Origin: Kallipyga gabonensis | GTDB taxonomy: Bacteria > Bacillota > Clostridia > Tissierellales > Peptoniphilaceae | Assembly (NCBI RefSeq): GCF_001286805.1 | Contig: NZ_CXYV01000002.1 | Span: 992,001 to 1,056,000, forward strand | Direction: 5' to 3' | DNA: 64,000 nucleotides | Shown: positions 24,763 through 34,376 of the stretch, piece after piece | Layout: each line of letters begins with the position of its first letter | Numbering within the stretch: position 1 is the first letter of the stretch | Notes under the pieces: generated by a model | The model's database searches: none | Seen by the model: only the letters and a program-made list of their open reading frames with translations | What the model was told of the DNA's origin: nothing | Translations under genes and position numbers: made by a program

Positions 24763-26625
24763 ATGGATAATCATCGAAACCGAAATTGGCGACTTCTCTT
24801 AGGCTACCTGATTCCCATCGTCATCATCGCTATGTACTTTAGCTTTGGCGGTTGGAATTCAGAAACTAAGGAAGCAATGACTCATGGCCAATTGATTGAA
24901 CAGTTCAACAAGAATCAGGTGAAGAGCCTGGTTTACCAGGGTGATAAATTAAGGGGTGTTTTGAAGGATGAGAAAGGCTCATCCTTTGAGGTAGTGATTC
25001 CCCGGGAATACTTTCCTGAATTTTATGACCAATATATTAAAAGCGGTGTGGAAAAAGGACAGGTCAAGCTGGTTTTTGAAGAGAGTCCCCAGCCCAACTT
25101 CCTCCTCGCCCTTCTTCCTGACCTTCTCTTTATGGGTTTTATGGGTTTCATTCTCTATGCCTTCTATCGGAGAACCCAGGCTGCCCAGGGGGGAATGAAT
25201 ACCTTTGGCAAGTCCAAGGCTCAGCTCCACAAGGATACGGGAAAGCGGGTCACTTTTGCCGATGTGGCCGGATTGAAGGAAGAAAAAGAAGAGCTTGAGG
25301 AAGTCGTGGACTTCCTCAAGGCTCCCAACAAGTACCGGGACGTTGGAGCAAGAATTCCCAAGGGCATCCTGATGGTGGGGCCCCCGGGTACCGGAAAAAC
25401 TTACCTGTCCAAGGCCGTTGCCGGCCAGGCGGGCGTTCCTTTCTATTCCATTTCCGGCTCCGACTTTGTGGAAATGTTCGTCGGCGTTGGAGCCTCCCGC
25501 GTTCGGGACCTTTTCAAAGAAGCCAAGAAAAATGCGCCTTGCATTGTTTTTATTGATGAGATTGACGCAGTCGGCCGTCGTCGCGGGGCCGGTCTGGGCG
25601 GGGGAAACGATGAAAGGGAGCAGACCCTCAACCAGCTTTTGGTTGAGATGGACGGCTTTGATGAAAATGAAGGCATTATCATCATGGCAGCCACCAACCG
25701 TCCCGACATCCTGGATCCTGCCCTCCTTCGTCCCGGTCGTTTTGACCGGCGGATTATGGTCGGTATGCCGGATGCCAGGGAAAGAGCCGAAATTCTTAAG
25801 GTTCACCTGAGAAATAAGCACATCGCCGATGATATTGACCTGGATGCTCTCTCCCGTCAAACAGCGGGCTTTACCCCGGCTGACCTGGAGAATCTGACCA
25901 ATGAGGCGGCTCTCCTGATCGCTCGGAAAAATGAGCAAGTCATTGACATGGCCACTTTTGAAGAAGCAGCCATCAAAGTCCAAGCCGGTCCGGAGAAAAA
26001 GTCCCGTAAGGTAGTGGAGAAAGAGAGAATTCTTACCGCCTACCACGAAGCAGGTCATGCTGTGGTTACCCGAGCCCTCCCGGATACGGATATGGTCAAC
26101 TTAATTACCATTGTTCCCCGGGGAATGGCCGGCGGGTTTACCGCCTTCCTTCCTGAGGATGAGCTGATGTTTATGTCCATGAAGTCCATGAAAGCGGAAC
26201 TGGTTTCCTTCTTAGGCGGAAGAGCAGCGGAAGCTTTATTCCTGGATGATATTTCAACCGGAGCATCCAACGATATTGAACGGGCTACGGAGATGGCTCG
26301 GTCCATGGTGGTCCGCTACGGAATGAGCTCCGACTTGGGACCGGTGACCTATGAAATGGATCGGGAGAATGTCTTTTTAGGCAATGAGCTGGGCCAGGTC
26401 AAGCACTATTCCGAAGAAACCGCCCGTCAAATCGATAAGGAAGTTCGAGGCTTGATGACATCCGCTTATGATACGGCGAAAAAGATTTTGGAAGCTAACC
26501 GACAGATGATGGAGAATTTGGCCAGGCTCCTCCTGGATAAGGAAACTGTCCGAAAGGATGAATTTGAAGTGCTATTCCGGGAGTTTGGTCATACTTTCGA
26601 AGAGATGAAAGGAGCAAGTGAATGA
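24763..26625 (+). CDS. ftsH: ATP-dependent zinc metalloprotease FtsH
   Basis: A membrane-anchored AAA protease that degrades misfolded membrane proteins and regulators. From the ATG at 24763 it is 620 residues: two membrane helices (near 9-27 and about 118-137), Walker A GPPGTGKT (206-213), Walker [12 protein letters not shown], the second region of homology ending in RPGRFDRR, and the zinc site HEAGH (428-432). An in-frame TTG at 24733 would add 10 residues; neither start has a strong binding site. It is followed by a coupled membrane protein gene in ATGA overlap. Confidence 0.95.
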   Translation: MDNHRNRNWRLLLGYLIPIVIIAMYFSFGGWNSETKEAMTHGQLIEQFNKNQVKSLVYQGDKLRGVLKDEKGSSFEVVIPREYFPEFYDQYIKSGVEKGQVKLVFEESPQPNFLLALLPDLLFMGFMGFILYAFYRRTQAAQGGMNTFGKSKAQLHKDTGKRVTFADVAGLKEEKEELEEVVDFLKAPNKYRDVGARIPKGILMVGPPGTGKTYLSKAVAGQAGVPFYSISGSDFVEMFVGVGASRVRDLFKEAKKNAPCIVFIDEIDAVGRRRGAGLGGGNDEREQTLNQLLVEMDGFDENEGIIIMAATNRPDILDPALLRPGRFDRRIMVGMPDARERAEILKVHLRNKHIADDIDLDALSRQTAGFTPADLENLTNEAALLIARKNEQVIDMATFEEAAIKVQAGPEKKSRKVVEKERILTAYHEAGHAVVTRALPDTDMVNLITIVPRGMAGGFTAFLPEDELMFMSMKSMKAELVSFLGGRAAEALFLDDISTGASNDIERATEMARSMVVRYGMSSDLGPVTYEMDRENVFLGNELGQVKHYSEETARQIDKEVRGLMTSAYDTAKKILEANRQMMENLARLLLDKETVRKDEFEVLFREFGHTFEEMKGASE

Positions 26626-27170
26626 GCGGAGAAGGTGCAAGCGGACAGATGGCTGCTTCCGGTCAAGTGGCGAGGAATTCTCTCTTGACCTCTGAGGGCC
26701 CTCTCGGAATTACTTTTATCACCTTGATTTATGGGGGACTCTTGGTTTACTTCCTCTTCCAGCTCATCCAGGCAAGTCGGAGAACCCGGAAGTTGGAGGG
26801 GAAGGTCTCTCGTTTTGACCGGTCAACGTCCAAGACCAACGTCATCCTCTGCCTTTTGATGGTGGGACTGGGCGTCCTGTCCTGCTTCAATAAGAAATGG
26901 ATCGACGGGGCTATTATGGTAGCCCTGGGCGTAGTCTTCTTCTACTTCATGAAATCGCCCATCTTCCTGGCGGAGAACGGCATTTTATCCAACAATGTTT
27001 TTGTTCCCTGGAATGAGGTAAAAAAATGGGCCTGGGACCCCCAAAAGGGGGACCTGGTCCTCCTGATTAAGGAGCGTGGAAAGGCGGAATCCAATACCAC
27101 CATCCATGTGGGAACGGATTTAATGGAAGCGGTCAACCTGAAGATACGTGAATTGAAGCTGGGTAAGTAG
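26622..27170 (+). CDS. Uncharacterised membrane protein coupled to ftsH
   Basis: A 182-residue protein with three predicted membrane helices (about residues 28-49, 72-89 and 93-110). A soluble C-terminal part holds FLAENGILSNNVFVPWNEVKKWAWD, a layout like small PH-like membrane domains (DUF5673 type). I cannot assign a function. Its ATG overlaps the ftsH stop (ATGA), so its synthesis is tied to that of FtsH; an FtsH partner or substrate adaptor is only a guess. GAAAGGAGCAAG precedes the start. Confidence 0.7.
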   Translation: MSGEGASGQMAASGQVARNSLLTSEGPLGITFITLIYGGLLVYFLFQLIQASRRTRKLEGKVSRFDRSTSKTNVILCLLMVGLGVLSCFNKKWIDGAIMVALGVVFFYFMKSPIFLAENGILSNNVFVPWNEVKKWAWDPQKGDLVLLIKERGKAESNTTIHVGTDLMEAVNLKIRELKLGK

Positions 27171-27187
27171 AGGACGAGGAGGGGATT

Positions 27188-28816
27188 GTGGCAAAGTTTA
27201 TTTTTGTAACGGGCGGTGTCATCTCAGGAATCGGCAAGGGAATATCCGCAGCAAGTGTGGGACGTTTGCTCAAGGACCGGGGATATTCGGTCTTTATGCA
27301 GAAGTTTGACCCCTATCTCAATGTCGATCCGGGGACCATGTCTCCCTACCAGCACGGAGAGGTTTTTGTGACCAAGGATGGAGGAGAGACGGACCTTGAC
27401 CTGGGTCATTATGAACGCTTCATTGATGAGGAATTGACCAAGAATTCTTCCATTACCTCAGGCAGGATTTATTCCACTGTAATCCGTAGAGAAAGGGCAG
27501 GGGAGTATGGAGGAAAGACGGTACAGGTTATTCCCCATGTCACGGATGTGATCAAAGAGAAGGTCTTTAAAGTGGCTGAAGACACCGGAGCCGATTTCAT
27601 TATTACGGAGATCGGAGGAACCGTGGGGGATATTGAATCCCAGCCCTTTGTTGAGGCAATTCGTCAGATTCATTCTTCTCAGCCTGATGATGTTATGTTC
27701 ATCCATACGGTTTTGATTCCAACTATTCCCGCCTCTACTGAGCTAAAAACCAAGCCGGCCCAGCACTCCTTCAAGGAGCTGATGTCCTATGGGATTAAGC
27801 CGGATGTCTTCATTCTTCGGGCTCAGGAGCCCATCACCGATGAAGTTTTCCAGAAAATTTCCCTTTTCTGTGACCTTCCCCGGGAGGCCATCATCGAATC
27901 CAAGACGGTGGACTTAATTTATGAGGTTCCTCTGGTTTTCCACCAGCAAAACCTGGATACTTATATTCTCAAACACTTCGGACTCAAGCCCAAGGCGAAT
28001 CGGATTGACCACTGGAAAAAAATGTGCGAGGAGTTCAAGGCCGCGGATAAAGACATCCATATTGCCCTGGTGGGTAAGTACACCAAGCTCAGAGATGCCT
28101 ACTTATCCGTCTACGAAGCACTAACGGATGCGGGTTATAATCTTGGTGCCCGGGTTTCTGTCGATTATATCGATTCCGAATCTCTGACCCGGGATTCCAT
28201 GGATGCGGTCTTGAAGGATATGGACGGGATTGTGGTTCCGGGAGGATTCGGTAACCGGGGGATCCAGGGCATGCTCAACGCTATTGAATATGCCCGGGTT
28301 CACGATAAACCCTTCCTGGGCATTTGTCTGGGTATGCAACTTTCCGTTGTTGAAGCCTGTCGGAATGAATTGGGGTGGAAGGAAGCGAATTCCACAGAAT
28401 TCCTTCCCGATGCCGATCTCCCCATTCTCCACCTTCTTCCGGATCAGGAAAATAAAAATGATTTGGGGGGAACCCTCCGCCTGGGCAACCAGGACTGCCA
28501 CGTGGAAGAAGGCAGCCTGGCCTACCGCCTTTACGGTCGATCGGACATCGTGGAACGCCACCGTCACCGCTATGAAGTGAACAGCAAATATGTGGATGAG
28601 ATTGAAAAGAAGACAGGCCTTCACTTTTCCGGGGAAAAGCTCTCCATGAACCTGATGGAAATTGTGGAAAGACCCGACCTCAATTACTTCATCGCCTGTC
28701 AGTTCCATCCTGAATTCCGGTCACGGCCCAACAGTCCTCATCCCCTCTTTACCGGTCTTATCCGGACGGCCATGGGCCTGGATCCCAACCCCTCTCACAA
28801 AAAGAATAAGAAGTAA
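27188..28816 (+). CDS. pyrG: CTP synthase
   Basis: Converts UTP to CTP with glutamine as nitrogen donor. The 542-residue protein starts at a GTG after GAGGAGGGG. It has the N-terminal synthase domain (FVTGGVISGIGKGISAAS, where VVSSLGKG is commoner), and a class I glutaminase domain with nucleophile Cys380 in GICLGMQ and the His/Glu of FHPEF. HRHRYEVN is also conserved. The leader before it is only 17 bases, so the run-of-G attenuation leader of Bacillus pyrG is not present. Confidence 0.96.
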   Translation: MAKFIFVTGGVISGIGKGISAASVGRLLKDRGYSVFMQKFDPYLNVDPGTMSPYQHGEVFVTKDGGETDLDLGHYERFIDEELTKNSSITSGRIYSTVIRRERAGEYGGKTVQVIPHVTDVIKEKVFKVAEDTGADFIITEIGGTVGDIESQPFVEAIRQIHSSQPDDVMFIHTVLIPTIPASTELKTKPAQHSFKELMSYGIKPDVFILRAQEPITDEVFQKISLFCDLPREAIIESKTVDLIYEVPLVFHQQNLDTYILKHFGLKPKANRIDHWKKMCEEFKAADKDIHIALVGKYTKLRDAYLSVYEALTDAGYNLGARVSVDYIDSESLTRDSMDAVLKDMDGIVVPGGFGNRGIQGMLNAIEYARVHDKPFLGICLGMQLSVVEACRNELGWKEANSTEFLPDADLPILHLLPDQENKNDLGGTLRLGNQDCHVEEGSLAYRLYGRSDIVERHRHRYEVNSKYVDEIEKKTGLHFSGEKLSMNLMEIVERPDLNYFIACQFHPEFRSRPNSPHPLFTGLIRTAMGLDPNPSHKKNKK

Positions 28817-28826
28817 GGGAGGGGCC

Positions 28827-29780
28827 ATGTATCCAGGACAATTAACGGATGTTCCGGGTTTTCAGGTTGGGCACGAGCAAAACCGGGAATGGGGAACAGG
28901 AGTGACCGTCATTCTTCCTCCGGAAGGAACAACCGGTGGAGTTGAGGTCAGAGGCGGAGCCCCGGGCTCCCGGGAAACCGACCTGCTCCGCCCGGAAAAT
29001 ATGGTTTCTCAGGTTCATGCCGTGGTTTTATCCGGAGGGTCAGCTTTTGGTTTAGAATCGGCATCCGGGGTAATGAATGAATTGGCAGCCCGGGGTATTG
29101 GATTGGACACGGGTTTTGCCAAGGTTCCCATCGTCTGTTCCGCTGTCCTCTATGACTTAGGACTGGGGCAGGCAAAATGGCCGGACATGACGATGGGGAA
29201 GGAAGCTCTTCTCAGGGCTTCATCAAAGGATTCTTCCCGGGGAAACATAGGTGCGGGAACCGGATGTTCAGTTGGCAAAATTGCCGGCATGGACCGGTCG
29301 ATGAAGTCCGGTCTCGGTCAGGCCTCTCTCCGTCTTGGAGACTTGGTCGTCTCCTGCCTGATTGCGGTCAATGCCGTTGGGGACATTCGAGACCCGGAAA
29401 AGGGCAACCGACCTATTGCCGGTCTTTTAGGCCGCGATGGAAAACCGGGTTCCACCTTGGACTTTCTTATGGACGGGGAAAGTGGGGAGGATCTTCTGGG
29501 AAAGAACACCACGATCGGTTGCATAGCGACTAACGCGAAACTGGATAAGGCCGGGACCCTCAAGGTTTGCCAAATGGGTCAGGACGGCCTTGCTCGATCC
29601 ATCGAACCCGTCCATACGCTTTTTGACGGCGATAGCCTCTTCTGCCTGGCCTCAAATCGGGTGGAGTCGGAACCTAACCTCGTAGGTATCCTGGCGGCAA
29701 AAGCCGTTCAACGAGCGATTGTCAACGCAGGGGAGTCAGCGGAAGACGCTTACGGACTTCTGTCCTACGTTTCTCTATGA
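28827..29780 (+). CDS. P1-family N-terminal-nucleophile peptidase (DmpA/NylC-like)
   Basis: A 317-residue protein of MEROPS family S58/P1. Family blocks are LTDVPGFQVGHE, GTGVTVILPPEG, VRGGAPGSRETDLL, VVLSGGSAFGLESASGV and, in the C-terminal third, KNTTIGCIATNAKL. The Asn-Thr pair there is where NylC-type members cut themselves to expose a Thr nucleophile. Such enzymes are aminopeptidases or amide hydrolases of varied substrate. The ATG at 28827 has AAGGGAGGGG upstream; the frame is open earlier but overlaps pyrG. Confidence 0.87.
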   Translation: MYPGQLTDVPGFQVGHEQNREWGTGVTVILPPEGTTGGVEVRGGAPGSRETDLLRPENMVSQVHAVVLSGGSAFGLESASGVMNELAARGIGLDTGFAKVPIVCSAVLYDLGLGQAKWPDMTMGKEALLRASSKDSSRGNIGAGTGCSVGKIAGMDRSMKSGLGQASLRLGDLVVSCLIAVNAVGDIRDPEKGNRPIAGLLGRDGKPGSTLDFLMDGESGEDLLGKNTTIGCIATNAKLDKAGTLKVCQMGQDGLARSIEPVHTLFDGDSLFCLASNRVESEPNLVGILAAKAVQRAIVNAGESAEDAYGLLSYVSL

Positions 29781-29826
29781 CTCGAATGAGACCGGCATCC
29801 CAAGCGAGCCGGATCGGAGGTAATTC

Positions 29827-30447
29827 ATGAACACAAAAAATGAACGTTTTTTCAATGCAAAGAACCTGGCCACTCTTGGCCTTTTGATCGGGATCATCCT
29901 GGTGATTGATATGACCCACCTGGGCTACTTTACCTTTGGTGTTATTTCAGTCACCTCTTTGCATATTCCTGTTATTATCGGTGCCTGCATAGGCGGCTGG
30001 CGGTACGGTGGCATCCTGGGGCTGGCTTTTGGCCTGACCTCTTTCTTCAGGGCCCTTCAGGGAGGAGAAGGTCTCATGACCCCCTTCTTCATGAACCCCC
30101 TTCTCTCCATCTTGCCTCGTCTTCTCTTCGGCCTATTTGTTGGCTTCCTGGTGGACCGGTTAAAGGGCAAGAACCCCTTCTTCCACTATGCCCTCCCCGC
30201 ATTTTTGGGCACCATGGTTCACACGACCATGGTCATGGGTGGAATTTACCTGGGCTACGGCCAGCGTTTGGCTGAGATGATCGGGGGAAACATGGAAGCG
30301 GTTCGGGCCATGGTCCTGGCCGTCTTTGCCACCAACGGGCTTCCGGAAGCGGTCTTTGCCGCAATCTTATCCCTGGCTGTAATGGGAGCTTATGAAGTTA
30401 AGACAGGGAAAGCCAATACGACAAAGCCTTCTACGATCAGCCACTAA
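29827..30447 (+). CDS. panT: ECF transporter substrate-binding (S) component, probably pantothenate
   Basis: A 206-residue protein of about six helices with the S-component layout: an N-terminal LATLGLLIGIILVIDM helix, the VTSLHIPVIIGACIGGWRYG block and PFFMNPLLSILPRLLFG. It must share an energising module (EcfA, EcfA', EcfT) that is not in the window. Pantothenate as substrate is inferred from the next gene, a type III pantothenate kinase. A strong terminator lies between the two. Confidence 0.72.
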   Translation: MNTKNERFFNAKNLATLGLLIGIILVIDMTHLGYFTFGVISVTSLHIPVIIGACIGGWRYGGILGLAFGLTSFFRALQGGEGLMTPFFMNPLLSILPRLLFGLFVGFLVDRLKGKNPFFHYALPAFLGTMVHTTMVMGGIYLGYGQRLAEMIGGNMEAVRAMVLAVFATNGLPEAVFAAILSLAVMGAYEVKTGKANTTKPSTISH

Positions 30448-30458
30448 ATCAGACGGCT

Positions 30459-30497
30459 AATCCCGGTCGGCCCCTTGGCCGACCGGGATTCTTTTTT
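30459..30497 (+). terminator. Perfect intrinsic terminator between panT and coaX
   Basis: A 14-base perfect stem (30459-30472 with 30477-30490), loop CCTT, then C and six Ts. The coaX start is only 24 bases beyond the T-tract. Confidence 0.9.
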
Positions 30498-30521
30498 ACT
30501 CAATGAAAGGTTGTTTTTACC

Positions 30522-31361
30522 ATGGCGAGCGTCTTAAACAAAAATGTACCGGATTCCCGGCTCCTGGCCTTGGATGTCGGCAATACCAATATTACTATCG
30601 GGATCTTTTTGGGATCCACCATCGAACACCAGTGGCGGCTCCAGTCAAATTCCCTGAAAACCTCGGACGAATATGGGATTGAAATCGAACAGATCCTTAA
30701 CCACTGGGGTTACTCCGCTTCCTGTCTAAAGGATGTGATTTTGGGCTCTGTTGTACCTCTGATGAATCACCGGATGTCTACCATGTCCCGACGCTTCCTG
30801 AAACGCGAGCCCATCATTGTTGGCGAGGGAACGAAGACCGGCATGGCCATCCGGATGGATAATCCCAAGGATGTGGGAGCGGACCGGATTGTCAATGCCG
30901 TGGCCGGCTATGAAAAATATGGCGGCCCCCTCATTGTCGTGGACATCGGAACGGCTATTACTCATGATGTCATCTCTTCCAAAGGCGAATACCTTGGTGG
31001 GACGATTGCTCCGGGTGTAGGCATTGCCACTGACGGCTTGACTTCTCGAACTGCCAAGCTTCCTAAGGTGGAGCTCCAGCTCCTGGACCATGCCATCGGA
31101 AAGAATACGGCGGAAGCCATGCAGGTGGGGATCATCCAGGGGTATATCGGCTTGGTTGACCACCTAACCTCTATACTCATTGATGAAATTAAAGAAAGGG
31201 AAGGGGGGGACCAGGAGGTGACAGTCGTTGCTACCGGCGGCTTCTCCGGTCTTCTTTCCTCCAACTCCGTCTACACCCAGTATATCGACCATGACCTTAC
31301 CCTACAGGGTCTCCGTTTGATCTATGAAAGAACCATGCGGGCAAGGGATAATGAAAGGTAG
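30522..31361 (+). CDS. coaX: Type III pantothenate kinase
   Basis: First step of coenzyme A synthesis, ATP-dependent phosphorylation of pantothenate. The 279-residue protein has the acetate-kinase fold motifs LLALDVGNTNITIGIF, GADRIVNAVAGYEKYG, VVDIGTAITHDVI and GEYLGGTIAPGV. It overlaps dus by 11 bases. No promoter can fit between the terminator before it and its start, so it depends on read-through or an internal promoter. Confidence 0.93.
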   Translation: MASVLNKNVPDSRLLALDVGNTNITIGIFLGSTIEHQWRLQSNSLKTSDEYGIEIEQILNHWGYSASCLKDVILGSVVPLMNHRMSTMSRRFLKREPIIVGEGTKTGMAIRMDNPKDVGADRIVNAVAGYEKYGGPLIVVDIGTAITHDVISSKGEYLGGTIAPGVGIATDGLTSRTAKLPKVELQLLDHAIGKNTAEAMQVGIIQGYIGLVDHLTSILIDEIKEREGGDQEVTVVATGGFSGLLSSNSVYTQYIDHDLTLQGLRLIYERTMRARDNER

Positions 31362-32331
31362 TAAGCCGGTCGGCCTTGCCCCTTTAGCGGGCGTTTCCGA
31401 CCTTTCCTTCCGCCGACTGGCTTTTCAGGGAGGAGCGGATTTTGCCGTGACAGAGATGGTTTCTGCCAAAGGGCTCTACTACGGAAGCCGGCGAACCCGG
31501 GATCTTATGGCCACCCATCCCGACGAGGGAGACCTTTCTCTCCAGCTCTTCGGTCATGAGCCGGAAATATTGGCCAAGGTGATCACGGAGGTGGTCAACC
31601 CCAGAGAGGACTTCGTAGCCCTTGACCTCAATATGGGATGTCCCGCCCCGAAAATTGTCAAAAACGGGGATGGGTCGGCTTTGATGAAAAATCCTATCCT
31701 TGCAGGCAGGGTCATGCGGGCCATGGTAAAGGCATCCACCAAGCCGGTTACCCTGAAGTATCGATTGGGTTGGGACCATGATTCCATCAATTACCTGGAA
31801 ATCGGCCGAATCGCCCAGGAGGAAGGAATCGCTTCTCTGACCCTCCACGGTCGAACCCGGGAGGCCATGTATTCGGGAAAGGCGGATTGGGAAGCAATCG
31901 GCAGGCTTAAAGACCATGTAAAAATCCCCGTTATCGGAAACGGGGATGTGAACTCTCCGGCTTCAGCTCGGGCCATGATGGAGATGACGAAGTGTGATGG
32001 AATTGCTATCGGTAGAGGGGCCATGGGCCATCCCTTTCTTTTTCAACAAATCAAGGATTTTCTTGAAAAAGGGACTTGGGAGCCTATGACCTATGGCCAG
32101 GTTTTGGACCTGGTCCGCCGGCATTATGATTTGGAAATTAAGGAGAGAGGGGAGAGAGGGGCCCTCCTCATGATGAGGACCCAGGTTCCCTGTTATATTG
32201 AAGGTTTTTTCGGGGCATCCAAGGTCCGAAAGGAGGTCAACAGTGCAAAAACACGACAAGAGGTTTTTGCCATCCTCTCCGACTATGGGGACAGGTTGTC
32301 TAGCCTTTCAAAGGATCTTGTTCAAAGATAA
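31351..32331 (+). CDS. dus: tRNA-dihydrouridine synthase
   Basis: A 326-residue flavoenzyme that reduces uridine in tRNA D-loops. Family blocks are LAPLAGVSDLSFRRL, DLNMGCPAPKIVKNGDGSALM with catalytic Cys97, LHGRTREAMYSGKADW and GIAIGRGAMGHPFLF. The ATG at 31351, preceded by AAGGGAT, matches the family N-terminus; it lies in the end of coaX. It is nearest DusB. Its last 32 bases overlap the end of the convergent histidine kinase gene. Confidence 0.92.
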   Translation: MKGSKPVGLAPLAGVSDLSFRRLAFQGGADFAVTEMVSAKGLYYGSRRTRDLMATHPDEGDLSLQLFGHEPEILAKVITEVVNPREDFVALDLNMGCPAPKIVKNGDGSALMKNPILAGRVMRAMVKASTKPVTLKYRLGWDHDSINYLEIGRIAQEEGIASLTLHGRTREAMYSGKADWEAIGRLKDHVKIPVIGNGDVNSPASARAMMEMTKCDGIAIGRGAMGHPFLFQQIKDFLEKGTWEPMTYGQVLDLVRRHYDLEIKERGERGALLMMRTQVPCYIEGFFGASKVRKEVNSAKTRQEVFAILSDYGDRLSSLSKDLVQR

Positions 32332-33649
32332 CCCGGAAGCTGGTTCCACGACCGGGACGGGAGGTTACTTCGATACGCCCACCTAATTGGTGGACAAAAT
32401 TTTGGGTGATGGAAAGGCCGAGGCCGGACCCACCCATTTTTTTATTCCGGGAGGATTCCACTCGGTAAAAACGTTCAAATAGGTGGCTCTGGTCAGCTTT
32501 GGAAATGCCTACTCCATTATCCGTTACCGTCAAATAGACGGTGTTTTTTGCCTGGTTCAAACTGACTCGAATCCGTCCTCCCTGATCAATGGCTTTGATG
32601 GCATTGGATAGGAGGTTGGCCAAAATTTGACGGTAGAGCCGACGGTCAGTATCAATTTTGACCATGGGGTCAATGACGCGGACCAGGAGACCGGATTTCT
32701 TCTTGATCGGCCCTTCAAAGGAGTCCAGGATTTGGTTGGTTAAGTTCGTTAGGTTGGTGGACTCAAAAGCCGGACGGTTTTCGGAGGAGGCATCATCAAA
32801 GGATTCTTTGAGGCCAACAACGATGGCTGATAGCTGGTTGACATTGGCCTGGAGTCCTTTCAGGACCTCTTCGTTCCAGTCGACAACCCCGTCGTCCAGA
32901 GCCTCAAATTCCAGGGAGAGGTTGGTCAAGGGGGTTCGGAGTTCGTGGGCAATGTCCTGGGCATAGTTCAGGCGACTTTCCTCCTGGTTCTTGAGAGTGG
33001 AAGCCAGATAATTAAGGTTAGAGGAGAGGTTTTGAATCTCCGGGACCTTGGAATGAACCGGGTCCAGGTCGTAGTCCGCTCGGGCAAGTTGTGAGGTTTG
33101 GCGGGAGAGGATTTCAACAGGTTCAGTAATTCGCCGGGAAAATCGACTGGTGAGGAGGTAGGCCCCCACCGTGTAGGCCAAAATAAGGAGGGCAAGAGAA
33201 CTTAAAGCACCGGTTAGAAAGCGGTTTTGAAGTTTCTCATAGATGGGGTTGTTGAGATCATGAGTGACGAGAAGGGTGCCGATCTGATTTTGTTCATTAT
33301 CCACAAGGAGATAACGGGCAACCCGGAGATCCTGGTCGTCATGTTCAACCAAGCCCTCATAGCTCACCTGGATTCGGGAGGAGTCATCCAAGATGCTGAT
33401 GTTGATGTTGGAGTTTCTCGCATAGGCAGTTAGCTTTTCTCGCCAGGAATCTTCCCGGAAGGAAAAACCCTCCTGACGGACAATATCCGATATGTCCCCA
33501 ACCACCCTTTGGATCCTCTCTTCTTCAACGTGAACAAGGAGGCGGTCAAAAGAATCGGTAAAGGAGTAAACGAGGAAGCCGGCAATTACCATGACCCCAA
33601 CCATCATAAAGAGAAGGACCTGGATAGCCAGCCGAGTTCTCAGTTTCAT
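32300..33649 (-). CDS. Two-component sensor histidine kinase
   Basis: A 449-residue membrane kinase. One helix at about 10-30, an extracytoplasmic sensor domain (about 31-143), a second helix (about 146-167), a HAMP linker, the H-box DIAHELRTPLT with His235, N-box ILANLLSNAIKA, G1 DNGVGIS, F-box LFERFYRVE and G2 GGSGLGLSIT. It phosphorylates the response regulator encoded just before it, with which it has an ATGA overlap. The signal is unknown; the class A PBP gene upstream on the same strand points to cell-envelope stress. Confidence 0.92.
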   Translation of the reverse strand: MKLRTRLAIQVLLFMMVGVMVIAGFLVYSFTDSFDRLLVHVEEERIQRVVGDISDIVRQEGFSFREDSWREKLTAYARNSNINISILDDSSRIQVSYEGLVEHDDQDLRVARYLLVDNEQNQIGTLLVTHDLNNPIYEKLQNRFLTGALSSLALLILAYTVGAYLLTSRFSRRITEPVEILSRQTSQLARADYDLDPVHSKVPEIQNLSSNLNYLASTLKNQEESRLNYAQDIAHELRTPLTNLSLEFEALDDGVVDWNEEVLKGLQANVNQLSAIVVGLKESFDDASSENRPAFESTNLTNLTNQILDSFEGPIKKKSGLLVRVIDPMVKIDTDRRLYRQILANLLSNAIKAIDQGGRIRVSLNQAKNTVYLTVTDNGVGISKADQSHLFERFYRVESSRNKKMGGSGLGLSITQNFVHQLGGRIEVTSRPGRGTSFRVIFEQDPLKG

Positions 33650-34344
33650 GACTCTTTCGCCGGACTTCCGGCCCGGTAACCCACCCCATAAACGGTCTGG
33701 ATATATTCAGGGTTTTTCGGATCGTCTTCGATCTTTTGGCGGATATTTTTAATATGGGTGTCAATGGCCCGGTCATAGGCCTCATAGTCCATGCCAAAGG
33801 TTACCTCAATAATTTCATCCCGGGTGAAGATTTTTTTGGGATGGGAAAGGAGGGTCTGGAGGATAAGAAATTCATTTTTGGTCAAATGAATCTCTTCTTT
33901 ATCTTTATAGGTCCGCATGGCTTCTATGTCCATCTCTACTCGACCATCTCCGGAGGAAAGGGCAGTGGACTCCTCTTCCGTACTTTGAACTCTCCGGAGG
34001 ATGGCCTTGACTCTTTCCACCAGCTCTCTGGCGGAGAAGGGCTTAGTCATATAGTCATCAGCTCCTTCTCTGAGGTTTCCGATACGGTTGGAGACATCGG
34101 TTTTTGCAGAAACGATAATTACCGGGGTCGTGCTTTCCCGGCGTATTTCCTTAAGGAGGTCTTCGCCGGAAAGCTCAGGAAGCATGAGGTCCAATACGAC
34201 CAAATCCGGATCGACCTCATGAAAAAGGGATAAACCTTCCTTCCCGTCGGTTGAGCTGACTACCTCGTAGCCTTCCTTCTCCAAGTAAGCTTTTTCAATA
34301 TTGAGGATGGAGGACTCATCTTCACAGATTAAGATTTTTGCCAT
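33646..34344 (-). CDS. OmpR/PhoB-family response regulator
   Basis: A 232-residue transcription factor. The receiver domain has the acidic pair near Glu8-Asp9, phospho-acceptor Asp52 in VVLDLMLPE, and Lys101 in MTKPFSA. A winged-helix DNA-binding domain follows (about 135-228) with RAIDTHIKNIRQKI and IQTVYGVGYRA. It is translated together with the sensor kinase downstream. Confidence 0.93.
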   Translation of the reverse strand: MAKILICEDESSILNIEKAYLEKEGYEVVSSTDGKEGLSLFHEVDPDLVVLDLMLPELSGEDLLKEIRRESTTPVIIVSAKTDVSNRIGNLREGADDYMTKPFSARELVERVKAILRRVQSTEEESTALSSGDGRVEMDIEAMRTYKDKEEIHLTKNEFLILQTLLSHPKKIFTRDEIIEVTFGMDYEAYDRAIDTHIKNIRQKIEDDPKNPEYIQTVYGVGYRAGSPAKES

Positions 34345-34376
34345 TGTTGCTTCCTTTCATTATTGCTAATGTAGAG

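Noticed and set aside
24979-26058. 359-codon open frame on the minus strand opposite ftsH
   Set aside because: It is a shadow of the strongly conserved ftsH coding sequence and contains no recognisable domain.
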